A stretch of 64,000 nucleotides of DNA from Alphaproteobacteria bacterium (GCA_030424865.1 JAUHVR010000017.1:57019-121018); one strand, 5' to 3'. Shown: positions 53,640-63,246, numbered from the stretch's first letter. The notes: generated from the letters alone by a model not told the origin. Translations and numbers: made by a program.

Positions 53640-54506
53640 TTATTCCGGCCGAAGACCAGCGCCGGATCCGTCCGGCTGGTTCTGCATCCAGCTTTGCACC
53701 TCGGCCAGACGCGCCCGTGACACGGGCACCTTGGTTTGGTCGTCAAGGCGCAGGACGTATCTTTGCCCCTCTTGCATCAGGCTGGGCGCTGCATCGCGCG
53801 AGACCCACCAGGACCGATGCGGTTGCAGCCCGTCTTCGGGGGCGGTCTGGGCCACGATATCGGACAGGCGCGCGCGGTACATCACGCTTCCGTCGGACAG
53901 TTGAATGCGCACAAAATGCTGCTGGGCCTCGATGTGGCGCACCTTGTTCACAGGCACCTTGCTGCCCGCGACGGTCAAATGGCGTGTGTCGCCGGACGCG
54001 CCGTCATCCTCGTCCGCACGTTGTGTCGCGGGCAGGACGAACCGATAGAACACGGCCTCGAAGGTTTGCACGGCGACAAAGAAGATCAGGAATTTCTGCA
54101 GGACATGGGGCTGGTACGTCCCGCCTGACAGATAGGCGGCAAAGGGTTCGATCAACCCGGTGGTCGGCGCGAGGGCGATGGCCCCGATCAACGGCGTCGG
54201 GATCGGCAGCGGCAGCCCCGCGCGCTGCAGCCGCGCCAAAAGATAGATCGCCCCGATGTAGACAGGCAGGTAGATCGCAAAGGCAAGCAGCCACAAGGGG
54301 GCCGCCAGCACTGCCGGCAAGTGGTCGTGCAGGCCTGGCGGGTCGGTCACGAAGAAGGCCAGCAACGTGATCGCGTAGAACAGGAAACTGACCCGATGTG
54401 ACAGGGCCCGGAAAATTTCATCAAATCTCAGATCATGCCGACGGCCCAGTACGTCGACAAGACGTACCGCGTCAGAGCTTTGATCGTTCAGGTCTTCACT
54501 GTGCAA
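53640..54506 (-). CDS. Membrane-anchored LytTR transcriptional regulator
   Basis: 288 residues: four hydrophobic segments (FLFYAITLLAFFVTDPPG, LWLLAFAIYLPVYIGAIYLL, PLIGAIALAPTTGLIEPFAA, FLIFFVAVQTFEAVFYRFVL), then a cytoplasmic LytTR DNA-binding domain (VPVNKVRHIEAQQHFVRIQL, SWWVSRDAAPSL). The start is TTG at 54506 with AGGAC 9 bases upstream. A membrane-bound one-component regulator, plausibly of the adjacent glycan genes. Confidence 0.85.
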   Translation of the reverse strand: MHSEDLNDQSSDAVRLVDVLGRRHDLRFDEIFRALSHRVSFLFYAITLLAFFVTDPPGLHDHLPAVLAAPLWLLAFAIYLPVYIGAIYLLARLQRAGLPLPIPTPLIGAIALAPTTGLIEPFAAYLSGGTYQPHVLQKFLIFFVAVQTFEAVFYRFVLPATQRADEDDGASGDTRHLTVAGSKVPVNKVRHIEAQQHFVRIQLSDGSVMYRARLSDIVAQTAPEDGLQPHRSWWVSRDAAPSLMQEGQRYVLRLDDQTKVPVSRARLAEVQSWMQNQPDGSGAGLRPE

Positions 54507-54731
54507 AGCGACTTCGGTCCTAAAAGCTGTTTGTATGGAAGAGGCGGGTCAACACGCAAAACTCGCATGATCTCGTGGCCGGAAAAGGACCTTTTGAAGC
54601 AGAAAAGCGGCCATCTGCCCCTCTGTTTGTGCGTATGCGCACACAATTGCCGCGCACTCTCGCCTTTATACAATTTCCAGACACAATAGATTGGGTCTGA
54701 CAGCATGAACAGTATTTTCTGAGGAGGACAC

Positions 54732-55670
54732 ATGAGCTGGAATCCGGCACTAGACGCCCACTGCCCCACCGGGGACGAGATCGATGCCATCGACACCGTG
54801 ATCGTGTCGCGGGCGCGTGACCTCGGCAATTTCGAAGTGCGCCGCGCTTTGCCCGCGCCCAAGCGGCAGATGGTCGGCCCCTTCATTTTCTTTGATCAAA
54901 TGGGCCCGGCAGAGTTCCTGCCGACCCGTGGCATGGACGTGCGACCACACCCCCATATCGGTCTGGCGACGATCAGCTACCTGTACAGGGGCCGCATGCA
55001 CCACCGGGACAGCCTGGGCACGGACGGCTGGATCGAACCGGGCGCCGTCAACTGGATGGTCGCAGGGCAGGGGATCACACACTCCGAACGCACGGATGAC
55101 GAAACGCAGGTTGATCCGATGCCTTTCTTCGGCATCCAGACCTGGGTCGCGCTGCCCAAGGGGCACGAGGACAATCCGGCCACCTTTGAGCACGCCCCGA
55201 AAGAGGCGCTGCCCTTCATGGAGGCCGAGGGCAAGGAGGTTCGGCTGATCCTGGGCAATGCCTATGGGGAACGTGCCCCGGTCAGCACGCCGTCCGAGAT
55301 GTTCTATGCCGACGCCGTTCTGCAACCCGGCGCGCAGATCCCCTTACCGGACAATCACGAGGACCGTGGCGTCTATGTGGTCGAAGGCAGTGTCGAAGTG
55401 GCCGGGCAGACCTTCGACATTGGTCAGATGATGACCTTTCGACCGGGTGATGCCATCAGCCTCAAGGCGGGCCCCAAAGGCGCGCGGCTGATGCTATTGG
55501 GCGGTGAGACGCTGGAGGGGCCCCGGTATATCTGGTGGAACTTCGTCGCGTCATCCAAGGAGCGCATCGAAGAAGCGAAAGAGGCCTGGCGCAAGGAAGA
55601 CTGGGCCAACGGACGCTTTCAGCTGCCGCCCGGCGATGATCAGGAGTTCATTCCGCTGCCGCCAAAGTGA
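54732..55670 (+). CDS. Pirin-family bicupin
   Basis: 312-residue double-cupin protein. The N-terminal metal site is in DVRPHPHIGLATISYLYRG and MHHRDSLGT (His residues) and GQGITHSERTDD; the C-terminal cupin (GVYVVEGSVEVAGQTFDIGQ) lacks these ligands. Some pirins have quercetinase activity, others modulate enzymes; the role here is open. It has a good AGGAGG site before ATG 54732. Confidence 0.9.
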   Translation: MSWNPALDAHCPTGDEIDAIDTVIVSRARDLGNFEVRRALPAPKRQMVGPFIFFDQMGPAEFLPTRGMDVRPHPHIGLATISYLYRGRMHHRDSLGTDGWIEPGAVNWMVAGQGITHSERTDDETQVDPMPFFGIQTWVALPKGHEDNPATFEHAPKEALPFMEAEGKEVRLILGNAYGERAPVSTPSEMFYADAVLQPGAQIPLPDNHEDRGVYVVEGSVEVAGQTFDIGQMMTFRPGDAISLKAGPKGARLMLLGGETLEGPRYIWWNFVASSKERIEEAKEAWRKEDWANGRFQLPPGDDQEFIPLPPK

Positions 55671-55779
55671 TACGGAAAACGGGGACTTCGGGGCTGCGGA
55701 AAATTTCGCACAAACCTTTTGTCTTTCCGCTTGACGGCGTTCGAGGCTGAGCCTAGAACGCCGCTCACACTTTGGATGC

Positions 55780-55856
55780 GCGGTTGTAGCTCAGTTGGTT
55801 AGAGTACCGGCCTGTCACGCCGGGGGTCGCGGGTTCGAGCCCCGTCAACCGCGCCA
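55780..55856 (+). tRNA. tRNA-Asp (GTC), copy 1
   Basis: 77-base cloverleaf including CCA: acceptor GCGGTTG/CAACCGC, D-loop AGCTCAGTTGGTTAGAGT, anticodon stem-loop GGCCTGTCACGCC with GTC, T-arm GGGTTCGAGCCC. Confidence 0.97.
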
Positions 55857-55871
55857 CCAAGGTCAAAAAAT

Positions 55872-55895
55872 GCCGCCCCTCGGGGCGGCTTTTTT
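55872..55895 (+). terminator. Intrinsic terminator after tRNA-Asp copy 1
   Basis: GCCGCCCC-TC-GGGGCGGC followed by six T, 15 bases after the tRNA. Confidence 0.92.
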
Positions 55896-56063
55896 CGTTT
55901 GACCTCAATGGATTGTCTGGTGCCGCTCGATCCCGCGCCCTGTGCTGGATCTGCCGGAATGACATTGGCGCGGTCCCGGTTGCAGGGAATGTCATCTTCC
56001 TTTCACAGAAGCGCATTTCGCCATTGACGCCTTCGTGCCGCTTCGCTAAATCGACCTTCACAC

Positions 56064-56140
56064 GCGGTTGTAGCTCAGTTGGTTAGAGTACCGGCCTGTC
56101 ACGCCGGGGGTCGCGGGTTCGAGCCCCGTCAACCGCGCCA
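56064..56140 (+). tRNA. tRNA-Asp (GTC), copy 2
   Basis: Identical 77 bases to the copy at 55780-55856, 207 bp downstream, also with its own terminator. The flanks differ apart from a few bases. Confidence 0.97.
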
Positions 56141-56146
56141 CTTTCC

Positions 56147-56178
56147 AAAACGGCCATCCCTTTCGGGGTGGCCGTTTT
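56147..56178 (+). terminator. Intrinsic terminator after tRNA-Asp copy 2
   Basis: AAAACGGCCATCCC-TTTC-GGGGTGGCCGTTTT: 14-bp stem with one wobble pair and terminal T-run. Confidence 0.9.
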
Positions 56179-56208
56179 GCGTTGGCCGTCCCTGTGTGTT
56201 GATCCAAC

Positions 56209-56231
56209 AAAAAAGGCGCCCGATGGGCGCC
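56209..56231 (-). terminator. Intrinsic terminator after the DUF882 gene
   Basis: On the minus strand GGCGCCC-ATC-GGGCGCC followed by six T, 32 bases after the DUF882 stop. Confidence 0.9.
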
Positions 56232-56262
56232 CTGGTGGATTTCCTGACTTGTGCGAAACCGT

Positions 56263-56832
56263 CTACCGGCCCCAGCTGCGGATCGGTCCGCAGTCCATGT
56301 GCACGAAGTTCGACCCCGAATAAGCGCCAACGCCACCGGCGCGGCACGCCTTGGCTGCGCGCGCCATCTGGCTGACCGAACGGGTCGAAAGCCGCAGGTC
56401 TGCCGCCTGGCCTTTCATGTGAAGGGAATTCTTGGCAACGCCGCGCGACTTGGACCGCAGTTCGGCGTTGGTTTGTGGGCTGCGATAGCCCGACACCATG
56501 TGATAGGCTTCGGTCGCGTCCATCAGGTTGTGGGCCGCGGCCATGATATCGACGGTACGCAGGTCGATATTCTTGACCTCGTTCCGGCGCCAGTCACGCA
56601 TGAAGTAGTTGATTTCCTTGACCGCTTCGCCGATGTATTCGCCTTCCAGCCAATAGATCATGTCGATGCGTTCACCGGTACGGCCCGAGTACATGCGGAT
56701 GCGACGAATATCGCCAGCCCCCCGCAGGAACCCTGCAGCGTTGGTGTAAGTTGGTGCCGCCGTAACCAAAGTGGCCGCAAATGCACCCATAAGTCCGCGG
56801 CGGGTTAGCCCGCCGGAGCCCGGTTTTGTCAT
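56263..56832 (-). CDS. DUF882 (YcbK-like) M15-type peptidase, Tat-exported
   Basis: 189 residues. A twin-arginine signal is clear (LTRRGLMGAFAATLVTAAPT), so it is exported folded. The mature domain is the DUF882/peptidase M15 fold, with zinc-site candidates in HMVSGYRSPQTNAELR, NSLHMKGQAADLRL (His...Asp) and FVHMDCG (His). Likely a periplasmic murein endopeptidase or carboxypeptidase. It is divergent from an L,D-transpeptidase gene, so both probably act on the cell wall. Confidence 0.88.
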   Translation of the reverse strand: MTKPGSGGLTRRGLMGAFAATLVTAAPTYTNAAGFLRGAGDIRRIRMYSGRTGERIDMIYWLEGEYIGEAVKEINYFMRDWRRNEVKNIDLRTVDIMAAAHNLMDATEAYHMVSGYRSPQTNAELRSKSRGVAKNSLHMKGQAADLRLSTRSVSQMARAAKACRAGGVGAYSGSNFVHMDCGPIRSWGR

Positions 56833-57176
56833 AATGGAGCGCCTGTCCCGTCGCTTACCTGTGTTCCACCGCGACGTTGCGCGGCTTCTGCCATCTCATC
56901 CCCAGATGCAACGGTTTTATTACACAACGCGAATCATTCATAAAGCATGAATTCTGGATCACGTTGGAAACCGGCGGTTTTCCGCGGGAATGTGCAAGTC
57001 AGTTTCCCCGTGATCCACAGGTTTTTTGCCCGAACCCTTGCAGGGCGATGCAACGATGCATCAAATCGGGCTGACCCATTGCACCTGAAGGAAATGTGAA
57101 TAGACAGCATATCATTGCGCCGGGAAGACTTTCCCACGCGCGAGCAGGATTGATTTTCACGGAGGCGATTACGGTG
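56833..57176. other. 344-bp divergent region between DUF882 and L,D-transpeptidase genes
   Basis: Holds the two divergent promoters. A dyad ATTCAT-N5-ATGAAT spans 56936-56952. No gene is supported in it. Confidence 0.5.
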
Positions 57177-58790
57177 ATGCAACGCAAGACAGGACCCATC
57201 GGCGGGACGTTACGGATCGCTGCTGCCTCGGTGGCGCTGGCAATCGCGATGGCGGCACCGGCCGCAGCGCAGACCGTGACGCTTCTGAAGCAGACCATTG
57301 CCGAGCAGGCCTCGGACAACGATGCGGTGGCGGCGTTCTATCGTCAGATGAACTACGAACCGATCTGGACAGGTGCGGACGCTGATGATCAGGCGCGGCG
57401 CAAGGCCTTGCTTGAAACGGTCGCAACGCTGGGCCGCCATGGCCTGCCGACGGACAAGTTCACCGAACGTCGTTTCCGGGCATTGATGTCCGATGTCTCG
57501 ACCACCCGCGAGCTTGGCGCGCTGGAGGTGACGCTCAGCAAGCTGTACCTGCAGATGGCCCGCGATTTGCAGACCGGAGTGCTGGTGCCCTCGAGCATCG
57601 ATCCGGGACTGGTTCGCAAGGTGCCGGTGCGTGACGGGGCAGAGACCTTGATGGAGCTTGCCAAGGGCGAGCCGCGCGACGTCATGCGCGGTCTTGCGCC
57701 TCAAACCAATGAATATGCCCGCCTGATGAAGGAAAAGATGCGGCTTGAGGTGCTGGCCAGCTCGGGCGGTTGGGGCGCGCCGGTGCAAGCCAAGAAGCTT
57801 GAGCCCGGAGATCGCGGAAACGCTGTTCTGGCGCTGCGGGATCGTCTGATCCGCATGGGCTACCTGTCGCGGACCGTCGCGGCCAGTTATGACGACGCCT
57901 TGCAAGAGGCGGTTCGGCAGTTCCAGACCGACCATGGCCTGACCGATGACGGGGTCGCCGGTGCCGCCACGATCAAGGAAATCAACCGCAGCGTCGAGGA
58001 CCGTCTGAAATCGGTCATCGTCGCGATGGAGCGCGAGCGGTGGATCAACCGACCTCTTGGCGACCGTCACATCAAGGTCAACCTGACCGATTTCTCGGCC
58101 CGGATCTTTGATGATGACAAAGTGACGTTCCGCACCCGCGCCGTTGTCGGGATGAACGTCCACGATCGCAGGACACCCGAGTTTTCGGACATCATGGAAC
58201 ACATGATCATCAATCCGAGCTGGCACGTTCCGCGTTCGATCATCATCAAGGAATACCTGCCGGCGCTGAAGGAAAACCCTCTTGCGCATGGACATCTTGA
58301 AATCACCGACGCAAGCGGGCGGGTGGTGAACCGCAACGCGGCGGATTTCTCGGAACTGACTGGCAGCACCTTGAACTTCAACATGCGCCAGCCTCCGGGA
58401 GGCCGGAACGCGCTGGGGCTCGTGAAGTTCATGTTCCCCAACAAGCACAACATCTATCTGCATGACACGCCGCAGAAGCACCTGTTTGCCCGCGAGGTGC
58501 GCGCCTACAGCCATGGCTGCATCCGTCTGAACGATCCGTTCGACTTTGCCTATGCCCTGCTAGCCGTTCAAAGCAGCGATCCGAAGGGGCAGTTCCACAG
58601 CATCCTGGACACCCGCAAGGAAACCAAGGTCGACCTGGTCAAGCAGGTGCCCGTGCACCTGATGTACCGCACCGCGTTTACACAGGCGAAAGGCAAGATC
58701 AATTTCCGTCGCGACATCTATGGGCGGGACGCTGCGATCTGGAAGGCTCTGTCAAATGCAGGGGTGGCCCTGACCTCGGTTCGCGGCTAA
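57177..58790 (+). CDS. L,D-transpeptidase with peptidoglycan-binding domain (YcbB-like)
   Basis: 537 residues: signal peptide (TLRIAAASVALAIAMAAPAA, cleaved after AAA/Q), scaffold region, PG_binding_1 domain about 215-285 (LRDRLIRMGYL, AVRQFQTDHGLTDDGVAGAA), YkuD catalytic domain about 315-490 with the catalytic Cys motif YSHGCIRLNDP. It forms 3-3 cross-links or attaches proteins to peptidoglycan in the periplasm. ATG 57177 follows GGAGG; a GTG at 57096 would spoil the signal peptide. Confidence 0.9.
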   Translation: MQRKTGPIGGTLRIAAASVALAIAMAAPAAAQTVTLLKQTIAEQASDNDAVAAFYRQMNYEPIWTGADADDQARRKALLETVATLGRHGLPTDKFTERRFRALMSDVSTTRELGALEVTLSKLYLQMARDLQTGVLVPSSIDPGLVRKVPVRDGAETLMELAKGEPRDVMRGLAPQTNEYARLMKEKMRLEVLASSGGWGAPVQAKKLEPGDRGNAVLALRDRLIRMGYLSRTVAASYDDALQEAVRQFQTDHGLTDDGVAGAATIKEINRSVEDRLKSVIVAMERERWINRPLGDRHIKVNLTDFSARIFDDDKVTFRTRAVVGMNVHDRRTPEFSDIMEHMIINPSWHVPRSIIIKEYLPALKENPLAHGHLEITDASGRVVNRNAADFSELTGSTLNFNMRQPPGGRNALGLVKFMFPNKHNIYLHDTPQKHLFAREVRAYSHGCIRLNDPFDFAYALLAVQSSDPKGQFHSILDTRKETKVDLVKQVPVHLMYRTAFTQAKGKINFRRDIYGRDAAIWKALSNAGVALTSVRG

Positions 58791-58824
58791 ACCCGTCGGG
58801 CGCACCAGCCCGGAGGTTTCACCC

Positions 58825-59916
58825 ATGCCCCATACCATCCATGACATCGCCTCGGCGCTCGGCCTCGAGGCGGTCGGGGACACGTCGATCGTGATCGACG
58901 GGGCGAACGAGCCTGCGGACGCTTCGGCGACTGACATCGCCTTGGCGATGAAGCCGGAATACGCGGCGGGGCTGGCCAAGGGGCAGGCCCGCGTCGCGAT
59001 GCTGTGGGAAGGCGCCGACTGGCAGGGCCTGGGGCTGGAAGCCGCGCTGTTCGTGGGCCGGTCGCGCTATGCCATGGCGGGTCTCAGCCAGATCATCGAT
59101 CCCGGCCAGCACTACCCGGTGGGCATCCATCCCAGCGCCTATGTCGATCCGACGGCTGAGTTGGGCGAAGGCGTAACCGTTGGCCCCTTTGCCATGGTGG
59201 GCCCACGCGCAAGGATCGGTGCAGGTTCGGTGCTGGGCCCCCAGTGTTTTGTGGGCGCCGACGTGGTGCTGGGCGAGGCCGCGATGATCCACAGCGGCGC
59301 ACGTCTCATGGCGCGCGTCCGTGCCGGGGATCGGCTGATCGTGCAACCCAACGCGGTGATCGGCGGCGACGGTTTTGCCTTTGTGACGCCCGAGGTCTCG
59401 GGTGTTGAAAAGGCGCGTGAAACGCTGGGCGATCAGGGCGACGTCAAAAGCCAGAGCTGGACACGTATCCACACTCTGGGCGCGGTCCGCCTTGGTCACG
59501 ATGTCGAGGTCGGGTCCTGCTCGACCATCGACAGTGGCACGATCCGGGACACCCAGATCGGGGATGGCACCAAGATCGACAACCAGGTCATGATTGGCCA
59601 CAACTGCATCATCGGCAACGATTGCCTTCTGTGCGGACATGTCGGGCTGGCCGGGTCGGTCACGGTGGGCAACAGCGTCGTTCTGGGCGGCAAGACCGGG
59701 GTCAGCGACAATACGACCATCGGCGACAATGTGATCTGTGGGGCCGCGACCATCGTACTCAGCAAGATCCCGGCTGGCCGCGTCATGCTGGGATATCCGG
59801 CAATGAAAATGGATCAGCATCTGGACACCTACAAGCACCTGCGCCGCCTGCCGCGACTGGCACGTCAGGTCGCGGAACTGCAGAAAGCGGTTTCCAACGA
59901 AGACACAAGCGACTAA
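58825..59916 (+). CDS. lpxD: UDP-3-O-acylglucosamine N-acyltransferase
   Basis: Third step of lipid A synthesis. 363 residues: N-terminal uridine-binding domain, then a left-handed beta helix of hexapeptide repeats (IGAGSVLGPQCFVGADVVLG), the catalytic His in QVMIGHNCIIGNDC, and the acyl-ACP-binding helix LGYPAMKMDQHLDTYKHLRR. Followed by an acyl carrier protein and a ketoacyl synthase gene. Confidence 0.93.
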   Translation: MPHTIHDIASALGLEAVGDTSIVIDGANEPADASATDIALAMKPEYAAGLAKGQARVAMLWEGADWQGLGLEAALFVGRSRYAMAGLSQIIDPGQHYPVGIHPSAYVDPTAELGEGVTVGPFAMVGPRARIGAGSVLGPQCFVGADVVLGEAAMIHSGARLMARVRAGDRLIVQPNAVIGGDGFAFVTPEVSGVEKARETLGDQGDVKSQSWTRIHTLGAVRLGHDVEVGSCSTIDSGTIRDTQIGDGTKIDNQVMIGHNCIIGNDCLLCGHVGLAGSVTVGNSVVLGGKTGVSDNTTIGDNVICGAATIVLSKIPAGRVMLGYPAMKMDQHLDTYKHLRRLPRLARQVAELQKAVSNEDTSD

Positions 59917-59955
59917 ACCCGGCCCGAATTCGACCAAGCACAAAAGGATTTTGTG

Positions 59956-60216
59956 ATGAACGTCAGCGACAAGGTCATCGAGATCATTGCCGAACAGGCG
60001 GTTCTTGAACCCTCGGACGTGACCCTGGACAGCACGCTCGAAGATCTGGGCGTCGACAGCCTGGGGCTGGTGGAAAGCATCTTTGCCATTGAAGAGGCCT
60101 TTGACATCTCGATCCCCTTCAACGCCAACGACCCAAGCGACAGCGATTTTGACATTTCCTCGGTCAAGACGATCATCGCCGGGATCGAGAAACTGGTGGC
60201 CGAGCAAAAGTCGTGA
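59956..60216 (+). CDS. Specialised acyl carrier protein
   Basis: 86-residue ACP with the 4'-phosphopantetheine Ser in LGVDSLGLVESIFAIEE. It differs from the standard AcpP (which has DSLDTVE) and is encoded beside lpxD and a ketoacyl synthase, like NodF/AcpXL-type carriers. Probably carries an unusual acyl chain for an envelope lipid (inference). Its stop overlaps the next start (GTGA). Confidence 0.85.
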   Translation: MNVSDKVIEIIAEQAVLEPSDVTLDSTLEDLGVDSLGLVESIFAIEEAFDISIPFNANDPSDSDFDISSVKTIIAGIEKLVAEQKS

Positions 60217-61421
60217 ACCGGGTTGTCATAACCGGCGCGGGCACGGTCAACGCGCTGGGGCACAATGTGCCCGATACGCTAGAGGCCATGCGCGAGGGGC
60301 GTTGCGGGATCGGCGAACTTGAATTCCGTGACGTTGAACGCCTGTCGATCCGCATTGGCGGCCAGGTCAAGGGGCTTGACGCCGAGCACCATTTCAACCG
60401 CCAGCAGATGGTGCTCTATGACCGGTTCACGCAGTTCACGCTTCTGGCAACGGCCGAGGCGATGGCGCAGTCCGGGATCGAATTCAGCGGGGAACTGGCC
60501 GCCAAGGCCGGCGTGGTGCTGGGCACCGCCGGGGGCGGGGTCAGCACCTGGGACGACAACTATCGCTCGGTCTACGAAGACGGCAAGAATCGCGTGCACC
60601 CCTTTGTGGTGCCCAAGCTGATGAACAACGCCGCCGCCAGCCACGTCTCGATGCAATACAACCTCAAGGGCCCGTCCTTCACGGTCTCGACGGCCTGTTC
60701 TTCGTCGAACCACGCCATGGCGCAGGCCTTTCAGATGGTGCGGTCGGGCATGTCCAGGGCGATGATCACCGGCGGTTCGGAATCGATGCTCTGCTTTGGT
60801 GGGGTCAAGGCCTGGGAAGGCCTGCGCGTCATGAGCCGCGACGCCTGTCGCCCGTTCTCGGCCAACCGCAACGGGATGGTGCAGGGCGAAGGCGCGGGGA
60901 TCTTTGTCTTCGAGGACTACGAACACGCCAAAGCCCGCGGCGCCGAGATCCTGTGCGAGGTGATCGGCTTTGCCATGACGTCGGATGCCTCGGACATCGT
61001 GATGCCCTCGAAACAGGGCGCGGCACGCGCCATGTCGGGTGCGCTGGCAGATGCCGGAATTGCAGCCTCGGACGTGGGCTATGTGAATGCCCATGGGACC
61101 GGCACTGCGGCAAACGACAAGACCGAATGCGCCGCCGTCGCGGATGTCTTTGGTCCACACGCCGATGACTTGATGATTTCGTCGACCAAGTCGATGCATG
61201 GCCACCTGATCGGCGGCACGGGCGCCGTCGAGCTTCTGGCCTGCATCATGGCCCTGAAGGACGGCGTCATCGCGCCGACCATCGGCTACGAGGAACAGGA
61301 CCCCGAGTGTGCCCTTGACGTTGTGCCCAACGAGTCGCGCGACGCAAAGGTTGATGTCGCCCTGTCCAACGCCTTTGCATTTGGTGGCCTCAACGCGGTT
61401 CTGGCCCTGCGCAAGATCTGA
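60213..61421 (+). CDS. Beta-ketoacyl-ACP synthase (FabF/NodE-like)
   Basis: 402-residue condensing enzyme with the Cys-His-His triad: Cys in VSTACSSSNHAMAQ, His in YVNAHGTGTAANDKTE and His in KSMHGHLIGGTGA. GTG start coupled to the ACP stop. Together with the adjacent ACP it forms a dedicated elongation pair, distinct from a housekeeping fabF that is usually next to acpP. Product unknown. Confidence 0.88.
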   Translation: MNRVVITGAGTVNALGHNVPDTLEAMREGRCGIGELEFRDVERLSIRIGGQVKGLDAEHHFNRQQMVLYDRFTQFTLLATAEAMAQSGIEFSGELAAKAGVVLGTAGGGVSTWDDNYRSVYEDGKNRVHPFVVPKLMNNAAASHVSMQYNLKGPSFTVSTACSSSNHAMAQAFQMVRSGMSRAMITGGSESMLCFGGVKAWEGLRVMSRDACRPFSANRNGMVQGEGAGIFVFEDYEHAKARGAEILCEVIGFAMTSDASDIVMPSKQGAARAMSGALADAGIAASDVGYVNAHGTGTAANDKTECAAVADVFGPHADDLMISSTKSMHGHLIGGTGAVELLACIMALKDGVIAPTIGYEEQDPECALDVVPNESRDAKVDVALSNAFAFGGLNAVLALRKI

Positions 61422-61496
61422 CTACTGCCAAATTGTGCGCCGCCTACGGCGTCGCGCATGACAAGCTTGTGTGGCCTACGGTCCCACAAGCGGTTC

Positions 61497-61632
61497 AGGG
61501 GGCGTTGCCCCCTCTGGGCCTTTGGCCCATTCACCCCCAGGATATTTGGAGCAAGAAGAAGACCAGGACGCGCAGCCCCATGTTTCTTCTTGCGTCAAAT
61601 ATCCCGGGGAGCCCGAGGGGCTGGCCCCTCGG
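61497..61632. repeat. Hairpins and inverted ATATTT/CAAGAAGAA elements (REP-like)
   Basis: In the 223-bp gap between the KAS and mnmA genes: AGGGGGC-GTT-GCCCCCT (61497-61513), GGGCC-TTT-GGCCC (61516-61528), the motif CCAGGATATTTGGAGCAAGA (from 61537), its inverted copy at 61582-61609 (28 bases identical to 31266-31293) and CCGAGGGGC-TG-GCCCCTCGG (61613-61632). Same architecture as the gap at 31.1-31.3 kb. Confidence 0.75.
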
Positions 61633-61644
61633 TCCCGACATTTA

Positions 61645-62784
61645 TCACCCGCGCCAGATCCAGCCGCCTCCGAGCACCCGGCTGCTGCCGGTCTCGTAAA
61701 AGACGCAGGCCTGCCCTGGCGAAACGCCTTCTTCCGGCGTCAACAATTCGACCTCTGCCGTTGTATCCGAAAGCGGCCTTATCAATGCTTCACGCGGGGG
61801 GCGGGTCGAGCGGACCTTGACCGAGACCTCCCAGACCTCGCGCGAGGTCAGCGGGGCATCTCCAAGCCAGTTGATTTCGCGCACGGGTACGGTGCGCGTT
61901 GCCAGCATCGATTTCGGGCCGACAACAACCTGTTTTGTTTCGACGTCCAGCTTGACCACGTACAGAGGCTCGTCCAAACCGCCGATCCCCAGACCACGAC
62001 GCTGGCCAATCGTGTAGTGGATGACGCCATTGTGCCGCCCCAGCACGCGCCCGTCGGCATGCACGATCTCGCCGGGCTCTGCCGAGCCTGGGCGCAGTTT
62101 CTCGATCACCGAGGCATAGTTGCCGTCCGGGACAAAGCAGATGTCCTGGCTGTCGGGCTTGTCCGCAACGCTGAGCCCGTATTTCGCCGCCAATTCTCGT
62201 GTTGCATCTTTTGAGGGCAGATGCCCCAGGGGAAACCGCAGAAACGACAGTTGTTCCGGCGTGGTCGAGAACAGGAAATAGCTTTGGTCGCGGTTGGCGT
62301 CGGTCGCACAGTGCAACTCGGGGCCGTGATCCCCCATCTTGCGCTGGATGTAATGTCCGGTCGCCATGCAGTCGGCTTCCAGATCCTTGGCGGTTTCCAG
62401 AAGATCCTTGAATTTCACCCGCTCGTTGCAGCGGATGCAGGGCACAGGGGTGGCGCCACCCAGATAGCTTTCGGCGAATTCGTCGATCACCGCCTCGCGA
62501 AAGATGTTTTCGTAGTCCAGTACATAATGCGGAAAGCCCATTTCCTCGGCCACGCGGCGCGCGTCGTGGATATCGATCCCGGCGCAGCAGGCGCCCTTCT
62601 TGGCAAGCGCTGCGCCGTGGTCGTAAAGCTGCAGCGTTACGCCGACCACGTCGTAGCCTTCCTCGGACAATTGTGCCGCAACGACAGAACTGTCCACGCC
62701 ACCGGACATGGCGACGACAACTCGGGTTTCCGAGGGCGGCTTGGCAAAGCCAAGAGAATTCAGCGGATGTGGGTCAAGCGGCAT
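61645..62784 (-). CDS. mnmA: tRNA-specific 2-thiouridylase
   Basis: Thiolates U34 of tRNA-Lys, -Glu and -Gln. 379 residues with the PP-loop [17 protein letters not shown], the catalytic Cys in [17 protein letters not shown] and the second Cys in [17 protein letters not shown] site precedes ATG 62784. It stands alone and is divergent from sciP. Confidence 0.95.
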   Translation of the reverse strand: MPLDPHPLNSLGFAKPPSETRVVVAMSGGVDSSVVAAQLSEEGYDVVGVTLQLYDHGAALAKKGACCAGIDIHDARRVAEEMGFPHYVLDYENIFREAVIDEFAESYLGGATPVPCIRCNERVKFKDLLETAKDLEADCMATGHYIQRKMGDHGPELHCATDANRDQSYFLFSTTPEQLSFLRFPLGHLPSKDATRELAAKYGLSVADKPDSQDICFVPDGNYASVIEKLRPGSAEPGEIVHADGRVLGRHNGVIHYTIGQRRGLGIGGLDEPLYVVKLDVETKQVVVGPKSMLATRTVPVREINWLGDAPLTSREVWEVSVKVRSTRPPREALIRPLSDTTAEVELLTPEEGVSPGQACVFYETGSSRVLGGGWIWRG

Positions 62785-62902
62785 GGGAAAGCTCCTGCAA
62801 TCCGGCGGAATATAGGAAAATCCTAAACACTCTCAAGGGGTCGTTTTAGCTGCAGTTAAGCATGGTCGTAGAGGTTGTTGCCCAGGAGAGTAGGGGAAAA
62901 CC

Positions 62903-63181
62903 ATGTTTCTAAGGAAAATTAGCGGACCAAGGGCTGTCACGCTGCCGGACGGGTCCATTCTGACACGGGCCGATTTGCCTCCGGCGGATACCCGGCGATG
63001 GGTGGCATCACGTAAAGCGAAAGTCGTGCGTGCGATAGCTTATGGGTTGATTACTCGGGAATCGGCGTTAAAACTTTATTCCCTAAGTGATGAAGAACTG
63101 ACAGAATGGATGAAGGCGCTTGCCGATCATGGGGAACAGGCGCTGAAAGTCACCGCATTACAAAAATTTAGACAACCATGA
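62903..63181 (+). CDS. sciP: SciP-like CtrA inhibitor (DUF1153)
   Basis: 92-residue DUF1153 protein, HTH of the SciP type. In Caulobacter SciP binds CtrA and restrains CtrA-dependent promoters. Conserved segments: ISGPRAVTLPDGSILTRADL, RWVASRKAKVVRAIAYGLIT and EELTEWMKALADHGEQAL. Intact, 93 bp upstream of the broken ctrA gene; the sciP-ctrA order is common in alphaproteobacteria. Confidence 0.92.
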   Translation: MFLRKISGPRAVTLPDGSILTRADLPPADTRRWVASRKAKVVRAIAYGLITRESALKLYSLSDEELTEWMKALADHGEQALKVTALQKFRQP

Positions 63182-63246
63182 GTTGAAATATTGAATTAAC
63201 GGGTTATGGTAACTGCAGGTTAATATTTGCAAGGGCAGTATTTACC

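Noticed and set aside
55780..56140. Two identical tRNA-Asp genes as a phage attachment-site duplication
   Set aside because: Both copies are complete with CCA and each has its own terminator; no integrase or phage gene lies between or around them, so a simple tandem duplication is enough.
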